Part shown: positions 1-5,823 of the stretch, in pieces
Position numbering within the stretch: the stretch's first letter is position 1
How the letters are laid out: every line of letters begins with the position of its first letter
Assembly: GCA_024763295.1 (NCBI GenBank)
Contig: JANTFU010000152.1
Location: 1-5,954 of the forward strand
Reading direction: 5' to 3'
Length of the DNA: 5,954 nt
Source: Anaerolineales bacterium
GTDB taxonomy: Bacteria > Chloroflexota > Anaerolineae > Anaerolineales > Villigracilaceae
Program-made: the position numbers and the translations under genes
Notes under the pieces: generated by a model
Database searches by the model: none
Seen by the model: the letters and a program-made list of their open reading frames with translations, nothing else
Told to the model about the DNA's origin: nothing

Positions 1-189
1 GCGCTGACAGAGATCATCCCCTGAAAGCGTGGTGTTGGCATCGCCTTTGTCGCCGCAAGTCAGCAGGCAGTAGGTAATCTCGTGTCCCGCTTTTGCCCAT
101 TTTGCGAGGCTTGCGCCGCAGAAGAATTCGGGGTCGTCGGGATGGGCGAGGATGACAAGGATTTTTTGTCGCGTAGACCAGTTGTCCAT
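1..189 (-). CDS. PIG-L (LmbE-like) family deacetylase, 5' part only
   Basis: The first 63 codons of a gene read leftward and run off the window edge without a stop. The start is ATG at 189-187. After a short lead the protein has a hydrophobic beta strand followed by AHPDDPEFFCG (residues 15-25), the zinc-binding AHPDDxE motif of the PIG-L/LmbE superfamily. It continues into a helix and then TCGDKGD near residues 44-50, where family members carry a TxGxxG-like turn. Known members are Zn-dependent N-deacetylases acting on GlcNAc-type substrates (GlcNAc-PI, mycothiol and bacillithiol precursors, lincosamides and others); the substrate here cannot be told. Full family proteins are about 220-280 residues, so roughly three quarters are missing. 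The start lies 4 bases after the ricT stop and no Shine-Dalgarno is visible, so translation probably depends on coupling to ricT. Confidence 0.88.
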   Translation of the reverse strand, partial: MDNWSTRQKILVILAHPDDPEFFCGASLAKWAKAGHEITYCLLTCGDKGDANTTLSGDDLCQR

Positions 190-193
190 TGTT

Positions 194-1087
194 TTAGGCT
201 TTTGCTTTGCCGCAATCGCCATTGCAGGGTTCGGCGGCTTTGCGGCGCAGGGCTTCACGCTCGTCCCAGGGTTCGATTTCGTCGCGGTGGAAGGAGTGGC
301 GTACGCCGCGTACTTCACCGTCGAGTTGGACAACAACGGTTTCGGTGAGCGGCACGACATCAATGACGCGACCTTCGCCCTTGGGCGTGACGACACGTTT
401 TTTGCGTTTAGGCAGGGTTTTGCGGGCTTCGGCGTAGGCTTCATATTCGTAGATTAGGCAGCAGCGTAGACGTCCGCACATGCCGGTGATTTCGGTGGGG
501 GCAAGGGAGATGCCCTGAGCCTTTGCCATTTTGATGGAGATGGGGCTGAAGTCAGTTAGGAATTGGGTGCAGCAGCGTTTTTCGAGACCGCAGGCACCCA
601 AACCGCCGAGGAGTTTGGCAACATCGCGCGGACCGATTTGGCGCATTTCAACTTTTGCATCGTTGTAGATGCGCTGCATTTCGTTGCGCAAGTTGTTTAG
701 GTTGATTTTCTCATCCCCTTCGCTGCTGTAGAGGAAGGTGAGTCTTGATCCGTCGTAGTTGAATTCAGCTTTGATGATCTTGACCCCGTCCACTTTTTGT
801 TGGCTGAGTTTTTCGCGGCAGTCAATGAGGACGGCGAGTTCTTTATTTTTCCAGGTTTGTGCCAGCAAAAGGTCGCGTGGGGTGGCGCGGCGCAAGACTT
901 TTTTCCAGCCGCCTTTGGGCGGGGCGGGACTTTCTGTGAGAATTTGGATAACTTCACCGAGGTGATCGCCGCGTGCTGTATCTACGATAACGTATTCGCC
1001 TATGGCAAGGTCTGTAAAATTGCCGGCGTCGAAATGATAGGTTTTGCCAATCTCTGAGAAACGGATTCCGATAATTTGTGGTTGCAT
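194..1087 (-). CDS. ricT: RicT/YaaT-like PSP1 domain protein
   Basis: This is a 297-residue PSP1-domain protein. The family feature is two cysteine motifs in the central region: GGLGACGLEKRCC (161-173) and SGxCGRLxCC-like TGMCGRLRCCLIYE (201-214), separated by FSPISIKMAKAQ (180-191), as in B. subtilis RicT/YaaT. There RicT forms a complex with RicA and RicF that binds [4Fe-4S] clusters and assists RNase Y in mRNA maturation, and also affects sporulation and biofilm genes. Whether that role holds here is inference. The tail is Arg/Lys-rich and ends with an extra CNGDC (288-292). I chose ATG 1087 rather than the further upstream ATG at 1195: family proteins begin with a short strand like IIGIRFSEIGKTYHFD, and the longer version would translate a terminator-like hairpin. 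No Shine-Dalgarno precedes 1087, but TATAAT lies 7 bp upstream. Confidence 0.9.
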   Translation of the reverse strand: MQPQIIGIRFSEIGKTYHFDAGNFTDLAIGEYVIVDTARGDHLGEVIQILTESPAPPKGGWKKVLRRATPRDLLLAQTWKNKELAVLIDCREKLSQQKVDGVKIIKAEFNYDGSRLTFLYSSEGDEKINLNNLRNEMQRIYNDAKVEMRQIGPRDVAKLLGGLGACGLEKRCCTQFLTDFSPISIKMAKAQGISLAPTEITGMCGRLRCCLIYEYEAYAEARKTLPKRKKRVVTPKGEGRVIDVVPLTETVVVQLDGEVRGVRHSFHRDEIEPWDEREALRRKAAEPCNGDCGKAKA

Positions 1088-1094
1088 GAGGGCT

Positions 1095-1100
1095 ATTATA
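1095..1100 (-). promoter_or_regulatory. TATAAT -10 box close to the ricT start
   Basis: On the minus strand the hexamer TATAAT is a perfect -10 box ending 7 bases before the ricT ATG. A start of transcription 6-8 bases downstream would coincide with the ATG, giving a leaderless mRNA, consistent with the lack of any Shine-Dalgarno. No convincing -35 is seen at 16-18 bp (TATCCA at 17 bp), and no TGn extension is present, so this could be chance. Confidence 0.4.
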
Positions 1101-1105
1101 CCGAA

Positions 1106-1133
1106 AAGGGCGAGGCTTGGATACCTCGCCCTT
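1106..1133 (-). terminator. hairpin after mrp, probable intrinsic terminator
   Basis: A perfect 10-bp stem, AAGGGCGAGG with CCTCGCCCTT, closes an 8-base loop. In the minus-strand transcript the 3' arm runs into a short T tract (CCTTTT, then CGG). It lies about 107 bases after the mrp stop and just before the ricT start region. It is most simply the terminator of the mrp transcript. The short T tract makes it weaker than the nuoI terminator, so partial read-through into ricT is possible. Confidence 0.6.
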
Positions 1134-1181
1134 GATTTGGGATTGTCTTGCTGACTTTGCGATGATGATATTTTTTCGGCG

Positions 1182-1208
1182 AAGCAATCTCTCATTGGGA
1201 GATCGCTT
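1182..1208. other. imperfect hairpin in the mrp-ricT spacer
   Basis: Arms AAGCAATCTC and GAGATCGCTT form a 10-bp stem with one non-Watson-Crick pair, which is G-U in the minus-strand RNA, and a 7-base loop. It begins about 30 bases after the mrp stop. No T tract follows on the minus strand. Five T follow on the plus strand, but no plus-strand gene ends here. It may be a 3'-end stabilising stem of the mrp mRNA. Confidence 0.35.
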
Positions 1209-1239
1209 TTTCTCGCGGAGTCAGTTTTGTATGGATGTT

Positions 1240-2298
1240 TTAGTCGCTGATGTTGATCTTCAGGTTGAGCTTGTTTGCCCCTTCTTCAAGGGCTGCTACG
1301 CTGATGGCTTGGGCAACTTTTTCTGCAATCTCTTGCATCGCTTTGGCAGCATCAGAATTCGGTTGCGCGATGATAGCGGGTTGACCCTGATCTCCGGCGA
1401 GACGGACGAATCCGTTCATGGGGACTGCGCCGAGGAAGGGAACGTCGTTGGCTTTGGCGAGCATTTCGCCGCCGCCCAGACCAAAGACATCGCCGACCAT
1501 ATTTTCGATGACGCCCAGCAGCGGGACTTCAAGCGTGCGGAACATTCCCAGCCCGCGGCTTGCGTCTTCCAGCGAGACATTTTGGGGCAGCGTAACCAGA
1601 ATCGCCCCACTCAGGGGGAAGGATTGGGCGAGTGTTAACGGGGCGTCGCCGGTTCCGGGGGGCAGGTCAACGATTAGGTAGTCGAGTTCGCCCCATTCTA
1701 CGTCTGTCAGGAATTGACGGATGGCAGAGTGGAGCATGGCACCGCGCCAGATAAGCGGTTGCCCGGGTTTGACGAGGAAGCCCATCGACATTACTTTGAC
1801 GCCGAACGCTTCGGCGGGAACGAGTTTTTCGGACGTGGCGGGAGGTAATTTTTCGATGCCGAGCATGGTGGGGACGTTTGGTCCGTAGATGTCTGCATCC
1901 ATGAGACCGACGCGCGCGCCACTTTGGGCAAGGGCAACTGCCAAGTTGACAGCCACCGTGGATTTGCCAACACCGCCTTTACCGGAGCCAACCGCAATGG
2001 CGTTACGGATCGGGGCATCGACCAAGCCCCTCATGCGTCCGTCGTTCGGTACGTCTGCATCCATTTTGATGTTGATGGTGCCAACGCCAGCCACTTTTTC
2101 GACGGCTTGGCGTGCATCCGCTTCGATAGAGCCTTTCATCGGGCAGGCGGGGGTGGTTAGAAATATGCTGAAGTTGACCGTGTCGCCTTCGATGACGAGA
2201 TCACGAATCATGTTGAGGGAAACGAGGTCTTTGTGCAGGTCTGGATCCATGACGGTGCTGAGGGCTGCCAGAACTGCGTCTTTTGTGGGTTGGGTCAT
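1240..2298 (-). CDS. mrp: Mrp/ApbC family Fe-S P-loop ATPase with MIP18 (DUF59) domain
   Basis: The 352-residue product has the usual bacterial Mrp layout. Residues 5-85 form the MIP18/DUF59 domain, with the conserved DPDLHKDLVSL (18-28) and TTPACPM (48-54). From about 99 follows a SIMIBI P-loop ATPase with deviant Walker A KGGVGKST (107-114), DADIYGPNVP (134-143) and Walker B-like LIVDLPPGTGD (208-218). Family members bind and transfer [4Fe-4S] clusters to apoproteins in the cytoplasm; the mitochondrial relative Ind1/NUBPL serves complex I. Oddity: after GVIENM (262-267) the usual CxxC segment is missing and the chain passes directly via GDVFGLGGGE to the next helix. C52 is the only cysteine in the protein. 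Length is close to the family's usual 350-370. The start has a weak AAAGG about 9 bases upstream. It is separated from nuoI by a terminator, so it is probably its own transcription unit. Confidence 0.95.
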   Translation of the reverse strand: MTQPTKDAVLAALSTVMDPDLHKDLVSLNMIRDLVIEGDTVNFSIFLTTPACPMKGSIEADARQAVEKVAGVGTINIKMDADVPNDGRMRGLVDAPIRNAIAVGSGKGGVGKSTVAVNLAVALAQSGARVGLMDADIYGPNVPTMLGIEKLPPATSEKLVPAEAFGVKVMSMGFLVKPGQPLIWRGAMLHSAIRQFLTDVEWGELDYLIVDLPPGTGDAPLTLAQSFPLSGAILVTLPQNVSLEDASRGLGMFRTLEVPLLGVIENMVGDVFGLGGGEMLAKANDVPFLGAVPMNGFVRLAGDQGQPAIIAQPNSDAAKAMQEIAEKVAQAISVAALEEGANKLNLKINISD

Positions 2299-2322
2299 GT
2301 GAGAATACCTTTTATATGTGTC

Positions 2323-2347
2323 AGTCTTTTCTGCTGTAGAGAAGACT
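2323..2347. other. hairpin in the mrp leader
   Basis: Arms AGTCTTTTCT and AGAGAAGACT form a 10-bp stem with one mismatch and a 5-base loop (GCTGT). It lies 25-49 bases upstream of the mrp ATG, so it would be in the mrp 5' UTR if transcription starts further up. It does not cover the putative ribosome binding site and has no T tract on the minus strand. Its function is unknown. Confidence 0.35.
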
Positions 2348-2362
2348 TTAAGTTGAATAAAG

Positions 2363-2426
2363 TAAACGTAAAGCGTGAAACGTGAATTTTATTCACGGAA
2401 ACTTCACATTTCACGCATCACGTTTA
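2363..2426. repeat. imperfect 24-bp inverted repeat built of CGTGAAR-like heptamers
   Basis: The left arm (2363-2386) and right arm (2403-2426) are inverted copies matching at 21 of 24 positions, around a 16-base centre. Each arm is itself a 7-base periodic array: CGTAAAG, CGTGAAA, CGTGAAT at 2367-2387 on the plus strand, and CGTGATG, CGTGAAA, TGTGAAG from 2422 down on the minus strand. A smaller perfect hairpin, CGTGAAT-TTT-ATTCACG (2381-2397), is nested inside. It lies in the nuoI-mrp spacer, upstream of mrp. It could be a dispersed intergenic repeat or an operator with iterated sites. Confidence 0.7.
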
Positions 2427-2464
2427 GGCGTTATTCTACCAATCAAGTCTTAACATCAAGTTAG

Positions 2465-2500
2465 AAAAAACAGGTTGGAGGGCGAAACCCTCCAACCTGT
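2465..2500 (-). terminator. strong intrinsic terminator of the iscX-nuo unit
   Basis: A perfect 13-bp stem (2470-2482 with 2488-2500) closes a 5-base loop and is followed on the minus strand by TTTTTT (2470-2465, the first T shared with the stem). It starts about 25 bases after the nuoI stop. The layout is that of a textbook rho-independent terminator ending the nuo transcript and separating it from mrp. Confidence 0.92.
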
Positions 2501-2525
2501 GTGGTGCTTTTTGGTTGCGCGCTGG

Positions 2526-3146
2526 CTACTTTTTCGCGGCTCTGGCTGCGCGAGCGGCAGCTTTTGCGGCTTTGGCTTCTTCTTTTTCCTTGCGGATAGC
2601 AGCTTCGCGTGCGCTGTTGAGCGGACGAATTTCGTCGTAATAGGAGGCGGGTTTGAGCAGTTCATCGAGGTGGTGAACTGTGCGCCCGTAACCTGCGATT
2701 TCGTAGTCGTGATCCATCTTGATCGAGTCGAAGGGGCAATATTCGGCACAGAGACCGCAGTTCATGCAGATGTCAAGATCAATGCTGAAGGCAGCTGGTT
2801 CTTGCTTGGGACGACCGGTTTTCGGGTCTGTTGCGCGTTCGATCCAGATACATTGCGGCGGGCAGACTTTGGAGCAGATGCCACATGCCGTACAACGGTT
2901 GTGATGGGTGCCGTCTTCCAATTCGTCGTAGACGAGGAAGGGAACGTAGCGGAATTCTTCCGGTACGGGTAATTTTTCTTCAGGGTACTGAACGGTGAAG
3001 ATACCATTCGCATCCTTGCTGGAGCGGTGGGCAAGACCTTCTTGCGTGTAGTATCTTTTGCCTGCCCATTTGAGATCGTCCAGATAGGTGTTGACAAAGC
3101 GTTTTAGGGTAACGCCCAGACCTTTGATTAATCCTTTTCCGTACAT
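2526..3146 (-). CDS. nuoI: NADH-quinone oxidoreductase subunit I (NuoI)
   Basis: The 206-residue protein is a two-[4Fe-4S] ferredoxin-like subunit carrying clusters N6a and N6b, which pass electrons along the peripheral arm of complex I toward N2 in NuoB. The ligand sets are CTACGICSKVCP (C85, C88, C91, C95) and CMNCGLCAEYCP (C127, C130, C133, C137), both in the CxxCxxCxxxCP form; C99 is an additional cysteine. The N-terminal 35 residues are amphipathic (GLIKGLGVTLKRFVNTYL), as in NuoI subunits that pack on the membrane arm. The C-terminus beyond about 180 is a low-complexity Ala/Lys helix, longer than in many homologues. ATG 3146 is preceded by AGGAG overlapping the nuoCD TAG stop, so it is translated with nuoCD. 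nuoH, often found next to nuoI, is not here. Confidence 0.97.
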   Translation of the reverse strand: MYGKGLIKGLGVTLKRFVNTYLDDLKWAGKRYYTQEGLAHRSSKDANGIFTVQYPEEKLPVPEEFRYVPFLVYDELEDGTHHNRCTACGICSKVCPPQCIWIERATDPKTGRPKQEPAAFSIDLDICMNCGLCAEYCPFDSIKMDHDYEIAGYGRTVHHLDELLKPASYYDEIRPLNSAREAAIRKEKEEAKAAKAAARAARAAKK

Positions 3147-3157
3147 GTTTTCTTCTC

Positions 3158-4879
3158 CTATCGGTCTGTTTCGCCGAGCACGATGTCAATGGAGCCAAGC
3201 ACAGCGACGACGTCGGCAACTTTCAGCCCGACACACATCGGACCGAAGGCGGTCAGGTTGATGAAGGAAGGTGCGCGGACGTGATAGCGGTAGGGGTTGG
3301 CTTTTCCGTCGGAAACAATATAGAACCCCAGTTCGCCTTTGGGACCTTCAACGCGTCCGTAGGATTCACCGGCGGGAACACGCACGGTATATTGCGGTTT
3401 GCCGCTTAGAATCTCGCCTTCGGGGATGTCTTTGATGGCTTGTTCGAGAATACGCAGAGACTGGCGGACTTCATCGAGACGAATGTAGTAGCGATCGTAA
3501 ATATCACCGTTGTAACGGACGGCTACGTCAAAGTCGAAGCGGTCGTAGATCGAATACGGGTCGGCGCGGCGGATATCATAGGGAATGCCTGACGCGCGCA
3601 ACATAGGACCGGCTGCCGAATATTTGATGGCGTCTTCAGCCGAAAGGTAGCCTTGCCCAACCGTGCGCGAGCGGAGAATTTCGTTTTCGGACAAGAATCT
3701 GTCCATCTCGTCGACTTTGCGCGGTAAGCGGTCAAGGACCAAACCTTTAATCTTTTCGAGGGCACCCTCCGGCAGGTCGCGGACGACGCCGCCAAAGCGG
3801 AAGTAGTTACACATCATGCGCGATCCGCTGACCATCTCGAAGATGTCCAAAATCAGTTCACGTTCTTCAATCGCATAAAGTGAGGGGGTGAAGAAGGCAC
3901 CGAGGTCATTCAGGAACATGCCGATGGCAAAGAGGTGGTTCTGGATACGGGTTAGCTCCGCCATGATAACGCGCAGGTATTCAGCGCGTTCGGGAACTTC
4001 GACCTTGAGCAGTTTCTCGACTGCGAGCGCGTAGCCAAAGTTATTCGACATCGAGGAAAGATAGTCGAGACGGTCTGTAAAGGGCATGTTCTGCAAATAG
4101 GTGTTGCGTTCGCCAATTTTTTCGTGGTTGCGGTGCAAGTAGCCCATCACGGGTTTCAAGTTGACGATGGTTTCGCCATTGAGCTTAGCAGCGATGCGGA
4201 ATACGCCGTGCGTGGAGGGATGTTGTGGACCGAGATTGACGGTGATGTGATCGGTGACGAGACCGCTCTCATCTGTGGTTTGGTATTTCGCCAAGGAGCC
4301 GTAGAGGGCGTCTTCGCCTTCGGGCTGCCACTTTTCGGGGTCAAATTTGTCGGGATACTGGACGTTTGCCCCGTAGGGGTTTTTGTCTTCGGCACGATGA
4401 AAGTCGCCTTCGGGCCAGCGAGATTTGAAGGGCTTGACGTCTTCTTCAAAATAAGGCTCTTTCCAGTCTTTGCGTAGCGGATGACCTTCAAAGCCTTCCC
4501 AAAGCAGGATGCGGCGCAGATCAGGATGACCGGTGAATTTAATGCCCATCAAATCCCAGGCTTCGCGTTCTTGAAAGTCAGCGCCGGGATAAATATTGTA
4601 GAGGGAGGGAACTTCGGCGGCTTCGCGGTCTACTTGTGTTTTGAAAACCAAGCCGGCGCCGCCGGTGGTTTTATAGGCATGGTAGACAACTTCCAGTTTG
4701 CCTTCATTGATGTAATCAACGCCGGTGACAGAAGAAAGATAATCGAAACCAAATTCGTCACGCAATGCGGTCGCAAATTCGACCAGTTTGTCAGCGTCAA
4801 CGATATAGCCTTCGTAGCCTTTGCGCTCGTCTGCTACGACGCCTGTCGGGAAGCGGGTGGTGAAATCAAGGTCGCTCAT
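3158..4879 (-). CDS. nuoCD: fused NADH-quinone oxidoreductase subunits C and D (NuoCD)
   Basis: This 573-residue protein joins the 30-kDa (NuoC) and 49-kDa (NuoD) subunits of complex I, a fusion also known from E. coli (about 600 residues). Residues 1-140 are NuoC, with the signature EREAWDLMGIKFTGHPDLRR (104-123). About 140-205 is a charged, Pro/Asp/Glu-rich linker. Residues 206-573 are NuoD, opening with NLGPQHPSTHG (215-225) and ending in the usual DIVLGETDR. By comparison with NDUFS2/Nqo4, H224 and Y273 (RLDYLSS) should be the quinone head-group residues. There is no Met between M111 and M245, so the fusion is real and NuoD has no evident separate ATG start. The ATG follows the nuoB stop by one base, with GGAGG 6 bases upstream inside the nuoB 3' end, indicating translational coupling. 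Confidence 0.97.
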   Translation of the reverse strand: MSDLDFTTRFPTGVVADERKGYEGYIVDADKLVEFATALRDEFGFDYLSSVTGVDYINEGKLEVVYHAYKTTGGAGLVFKTQVDREAAEVPSLYNIYPGADFQEREAWDLMGIKFTGHPDLRRILLWEGFEGHPLRKDWKEPYFEEDVKPFKSRWPEGDFHRAEDKNPYGANVQYPDKFDPEKWQPEGEDALYGSLAKYQTTDESGLVTDHITVNLGPQHPSTHGVFRIAAKLNGETIVNLKPVMGYLHRNHEKIGERNTYLQNMPFTDRLDYLSSMSNNFGYALAVEKLLKVEVPERAEYLRVIMAELTRIQNHLFAIGMFLNDLGAFFTPSLYAIEERELILDIFEMVSGSRMMCNYFRFGGVVRDLPEGALEKIKGLVLDRLPRKVDEMDRFLSENEILRSRTVGQGYLSAEDAIKYSAAGPMLRASGIPYDIRRADPYSIYDRFDFDVAVRYNGDIYDRYYIRLDEVRQSLRILEQAIKDIPEGEILSGKPQYTVRVPAGESYGRVEGPKGELGFYIVSDGKANPYRYHVRAPSFINLTAFGPMCVGLKVADVVAVLGSIDIVLGETDR

Positions 4880-4880
4880 C

Positions 4881-5498
4881 TTACGCCTCCTTGCCCGCTT
4901 CTTGGATGGCGGGAATGTCTTTCGGGTAAATCAGGTCAGGACCGAGTACAGGAACGGGCACAGCAGCCAGTTCACCTTTTTGGTACCAGCGCACAGTCTT
5001 GAGTGACTGGGTATCAATCAGTTCCTGAAGCTTAATCAGCCCGTTAATCAGGGCTTGTGGGGTGGGTGGGCAACCGGGGATATACACATCCACGGGGATG
5101 AGTTTATCAACGCCAGAAACGACGTTATAGCCTTCCTTGAAAGGACCACCACCGGAGGCGCAAGCACCCATTGCCACGACGTATTTCGGTTCGGGCATCT
5201 GGTTGTACAAACGCACGATGGTCGGTGCCATTTTCTTGGTGACTGTGCCGGAGACCAGCATCAAGTCTGACTGGCGCGGGCTGGGGCGCATAACTTCCAT
5301 GCCGAAGCGCGAGAAGTCGTAGCGACTGGCAGCCGTAGCAATCATTTCAATAGCGCAGCACGCCAGACCGAACATCATCGGCCAAACGGACGAGCGGCGT
5401 CCCCAGTTGTAGATCTTGTCGAGTGTGGTGATCGACACGACACTTTTCATGTCGTCAGGGATCTCATAACCGGGGGAGTTCAGTTCGTTATTTTCCAT
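4881..5498 (-). CDS. nuoB: NADH-quinone oxidoreductase subunit B (NuoB)
   Basis: The 205-residue subunit binds the terminal cluster N2, from which quinone is reduced at the NuoB-NuoD interface. The four ligands are visible: the tandem pair in GLACCAIEM (C47, C48), C113 in MGACASGGG, and C143 in YIPGCPPTP. The arginine/methionine-rich RFGMEVMRPSPRQSDL (64-79) is also family-typical, and the length is normal. ATG 5498 has GAGGAG 8 bases upstream, a good site. Upstream comes a 92-base gap to iscX, largely filled by a palindromic repeat. The usual preceding gene nuoA is absent, so NuoB starts the cluster after iscX. Confidence 0.97.
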   Translation of the reverse strand: MENNELNSPGYEIPDDMKSVVSITTLDKIYNWGRRSSVWPMMFGLACCAIEMIATAASRYDFSRFGMEVMRPSPRQSDLMLVSGTVTKKMAPTIVRLYNQMPEPKYVVAMGACASGGGPFKEGYNVVSGVDKLIPVDVYIPGCPPTPQALINGLIKLQELIDTQSLKTVRWYQKGELAAVPVPVLGPDLIYPKDIPAIQEAGKEA

Positions 5499-5506
5499 GA
5501 AGATTA

Positions 5507-5512
5507 CTCCTC
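5507..5512 (-). promoter_or_regulatory. Shine-Dalgarno of nuoB next to a repeat boundary
   Basis: GAGGAG on the minus strand is 8 bases from the nuoB ATG. The palindromic repeat at 5514-5580 stops just short of it, leaving the ribosome binding site intact. Confidence 0.75.
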
Positions 5513-5513
5513 T

Positions 5514-5580
5514 GCCCCCCTGTCCTCGCTTTGCTCGGACATCCCCCCATTTTCGGAGAAAATGGGGGGACAGAGGGGGC
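5514..5580. repeat. 67-bp GC-rich palindromic intergenic repeat
   Basis: The element starts GCCCCCC and ends GGGGGC. A 13-bp perfect hairpin (5542-5554 with 5558-5570, 3-base loop) lies inside. The outer ends (5514-5524 with 5569-5580) pair over 11 bp with one bulged A. A small hairpin, TGTCC/GGACA (5521-5525 with 5537-5541), sits between. No T tract follows on either strand, so it is not a standard terminator. It looks like a REP/MITE-type dispersed element lodged between iscX and nuoB. In RNA it could also be an mRNA stability or processing element. Whether it recurs elsewhere in the genome cannot be seen here. Confidence 0.72.
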
Positions 5581-5590
5581 TGTAATAGGG

Positions 5591-5797
5591 TTAAAAAATT
5601 TCTTCAAACCAATCTTGGTAAATTCGCATCAGAATTTCCTCGTTCATCAGAGCGGGATCGTCTGCAAAGTTTGGGAGAGCCAATATCCATGCTTCGATCA
5701 TGCCTAGAGAGACAGTTTCGAGTTCCACATCAGGATGCGCGTTTTTCAACGCCAGTGCAATTGCGTATGTGCCTTCCCAAGTCAGTGGATCAGTCAT
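5591..5797 (-). CDS. iscX: IscX-like Fe-S assembly protein
   Basis: A small acidic protein of 68 residues; E. coli IscX (YfhJ) has 66. Shared features are the early W in TWEGTYAIALAL, the HPDVELETVSLGMIEAWI stretch (21-38), where the family has YPD...V....M..WI, LPNFADDPALMNEEIL (41-56), matching the L.DFxDDPxxxNExIL core, and the C-terminal DWFEEI (62-67). IscX binds IscS competitively with frataxin and iron, modulating cluster synthesis. No other isc gene is in the window, so it is an orphan placed ahead of the cluster-bearing nuo subunits. AAGGAG stands close before the ATG (4 bases after GGAG), and a strong promoter lies 27 bases upstream. The 92-base gap to nuoB has no obvious terminator, so iscX and nuo may share a transcript. 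Confidence 0.88.
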   Translation of the reverse strand: MTDPLTWEGTYAIALALKNAHPDVELETVSLGMIEAWILALPNFADDPALMNEEILMRIYQDWFEEIF

Positions 5798-5823
5798 GGT
5801 TCTCCTTCTATATGCCGAGAAGC

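Noticed and set aside
1088..1195. N-terminal extension of ricT to the ATG at 1195
   Set aside because: It would translate the terminator-like hairpin at 1106-1133 and add 36 residues without resemblance to the family N-terminus, which fits the start at 1087.
1117..1638. 173-codon open frame on the plus strand across the mrp 3' end
   Set aside because: It is antisense to the conserved ATPase domain of mrp, with no recognisable domain.
2363..2426. CRISPR array
   Set aside because: The repeats are 7-base contiguous units in inverted arms with no unique spacers.
2433..2459. Promoter for mrp: TTGATG, 15 bp, TAGAAT on the minus strand
   Set aside because: The spacer is 2 bp short and both boxes are imperfect. 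The mrp promoter must lie in this spacer if the nuoI terminator is efficient, but I cannot place it with confidence.
2475..2972. 165-codon open frame on the plus strand across nuoI
   Set aside because: It starts inside the nuoI terminator stem and is antisense to the ferredoxin motifs. It is a shadow frame.
4481..5002. 173-codon open frame on the plus strand across nuoB/nuoCD
   Set aside because: It is antisense to two certain complex I genes, has no family resemblance and no supporting promoter or ribosome site. It is a composition shadow.
5514..5580. Intrinsic terminator separating iscX from nuoB
   Set aside because: The hairpin is strong but no T tract follows it on the minus strand, so it fits a repeat or stability element better.
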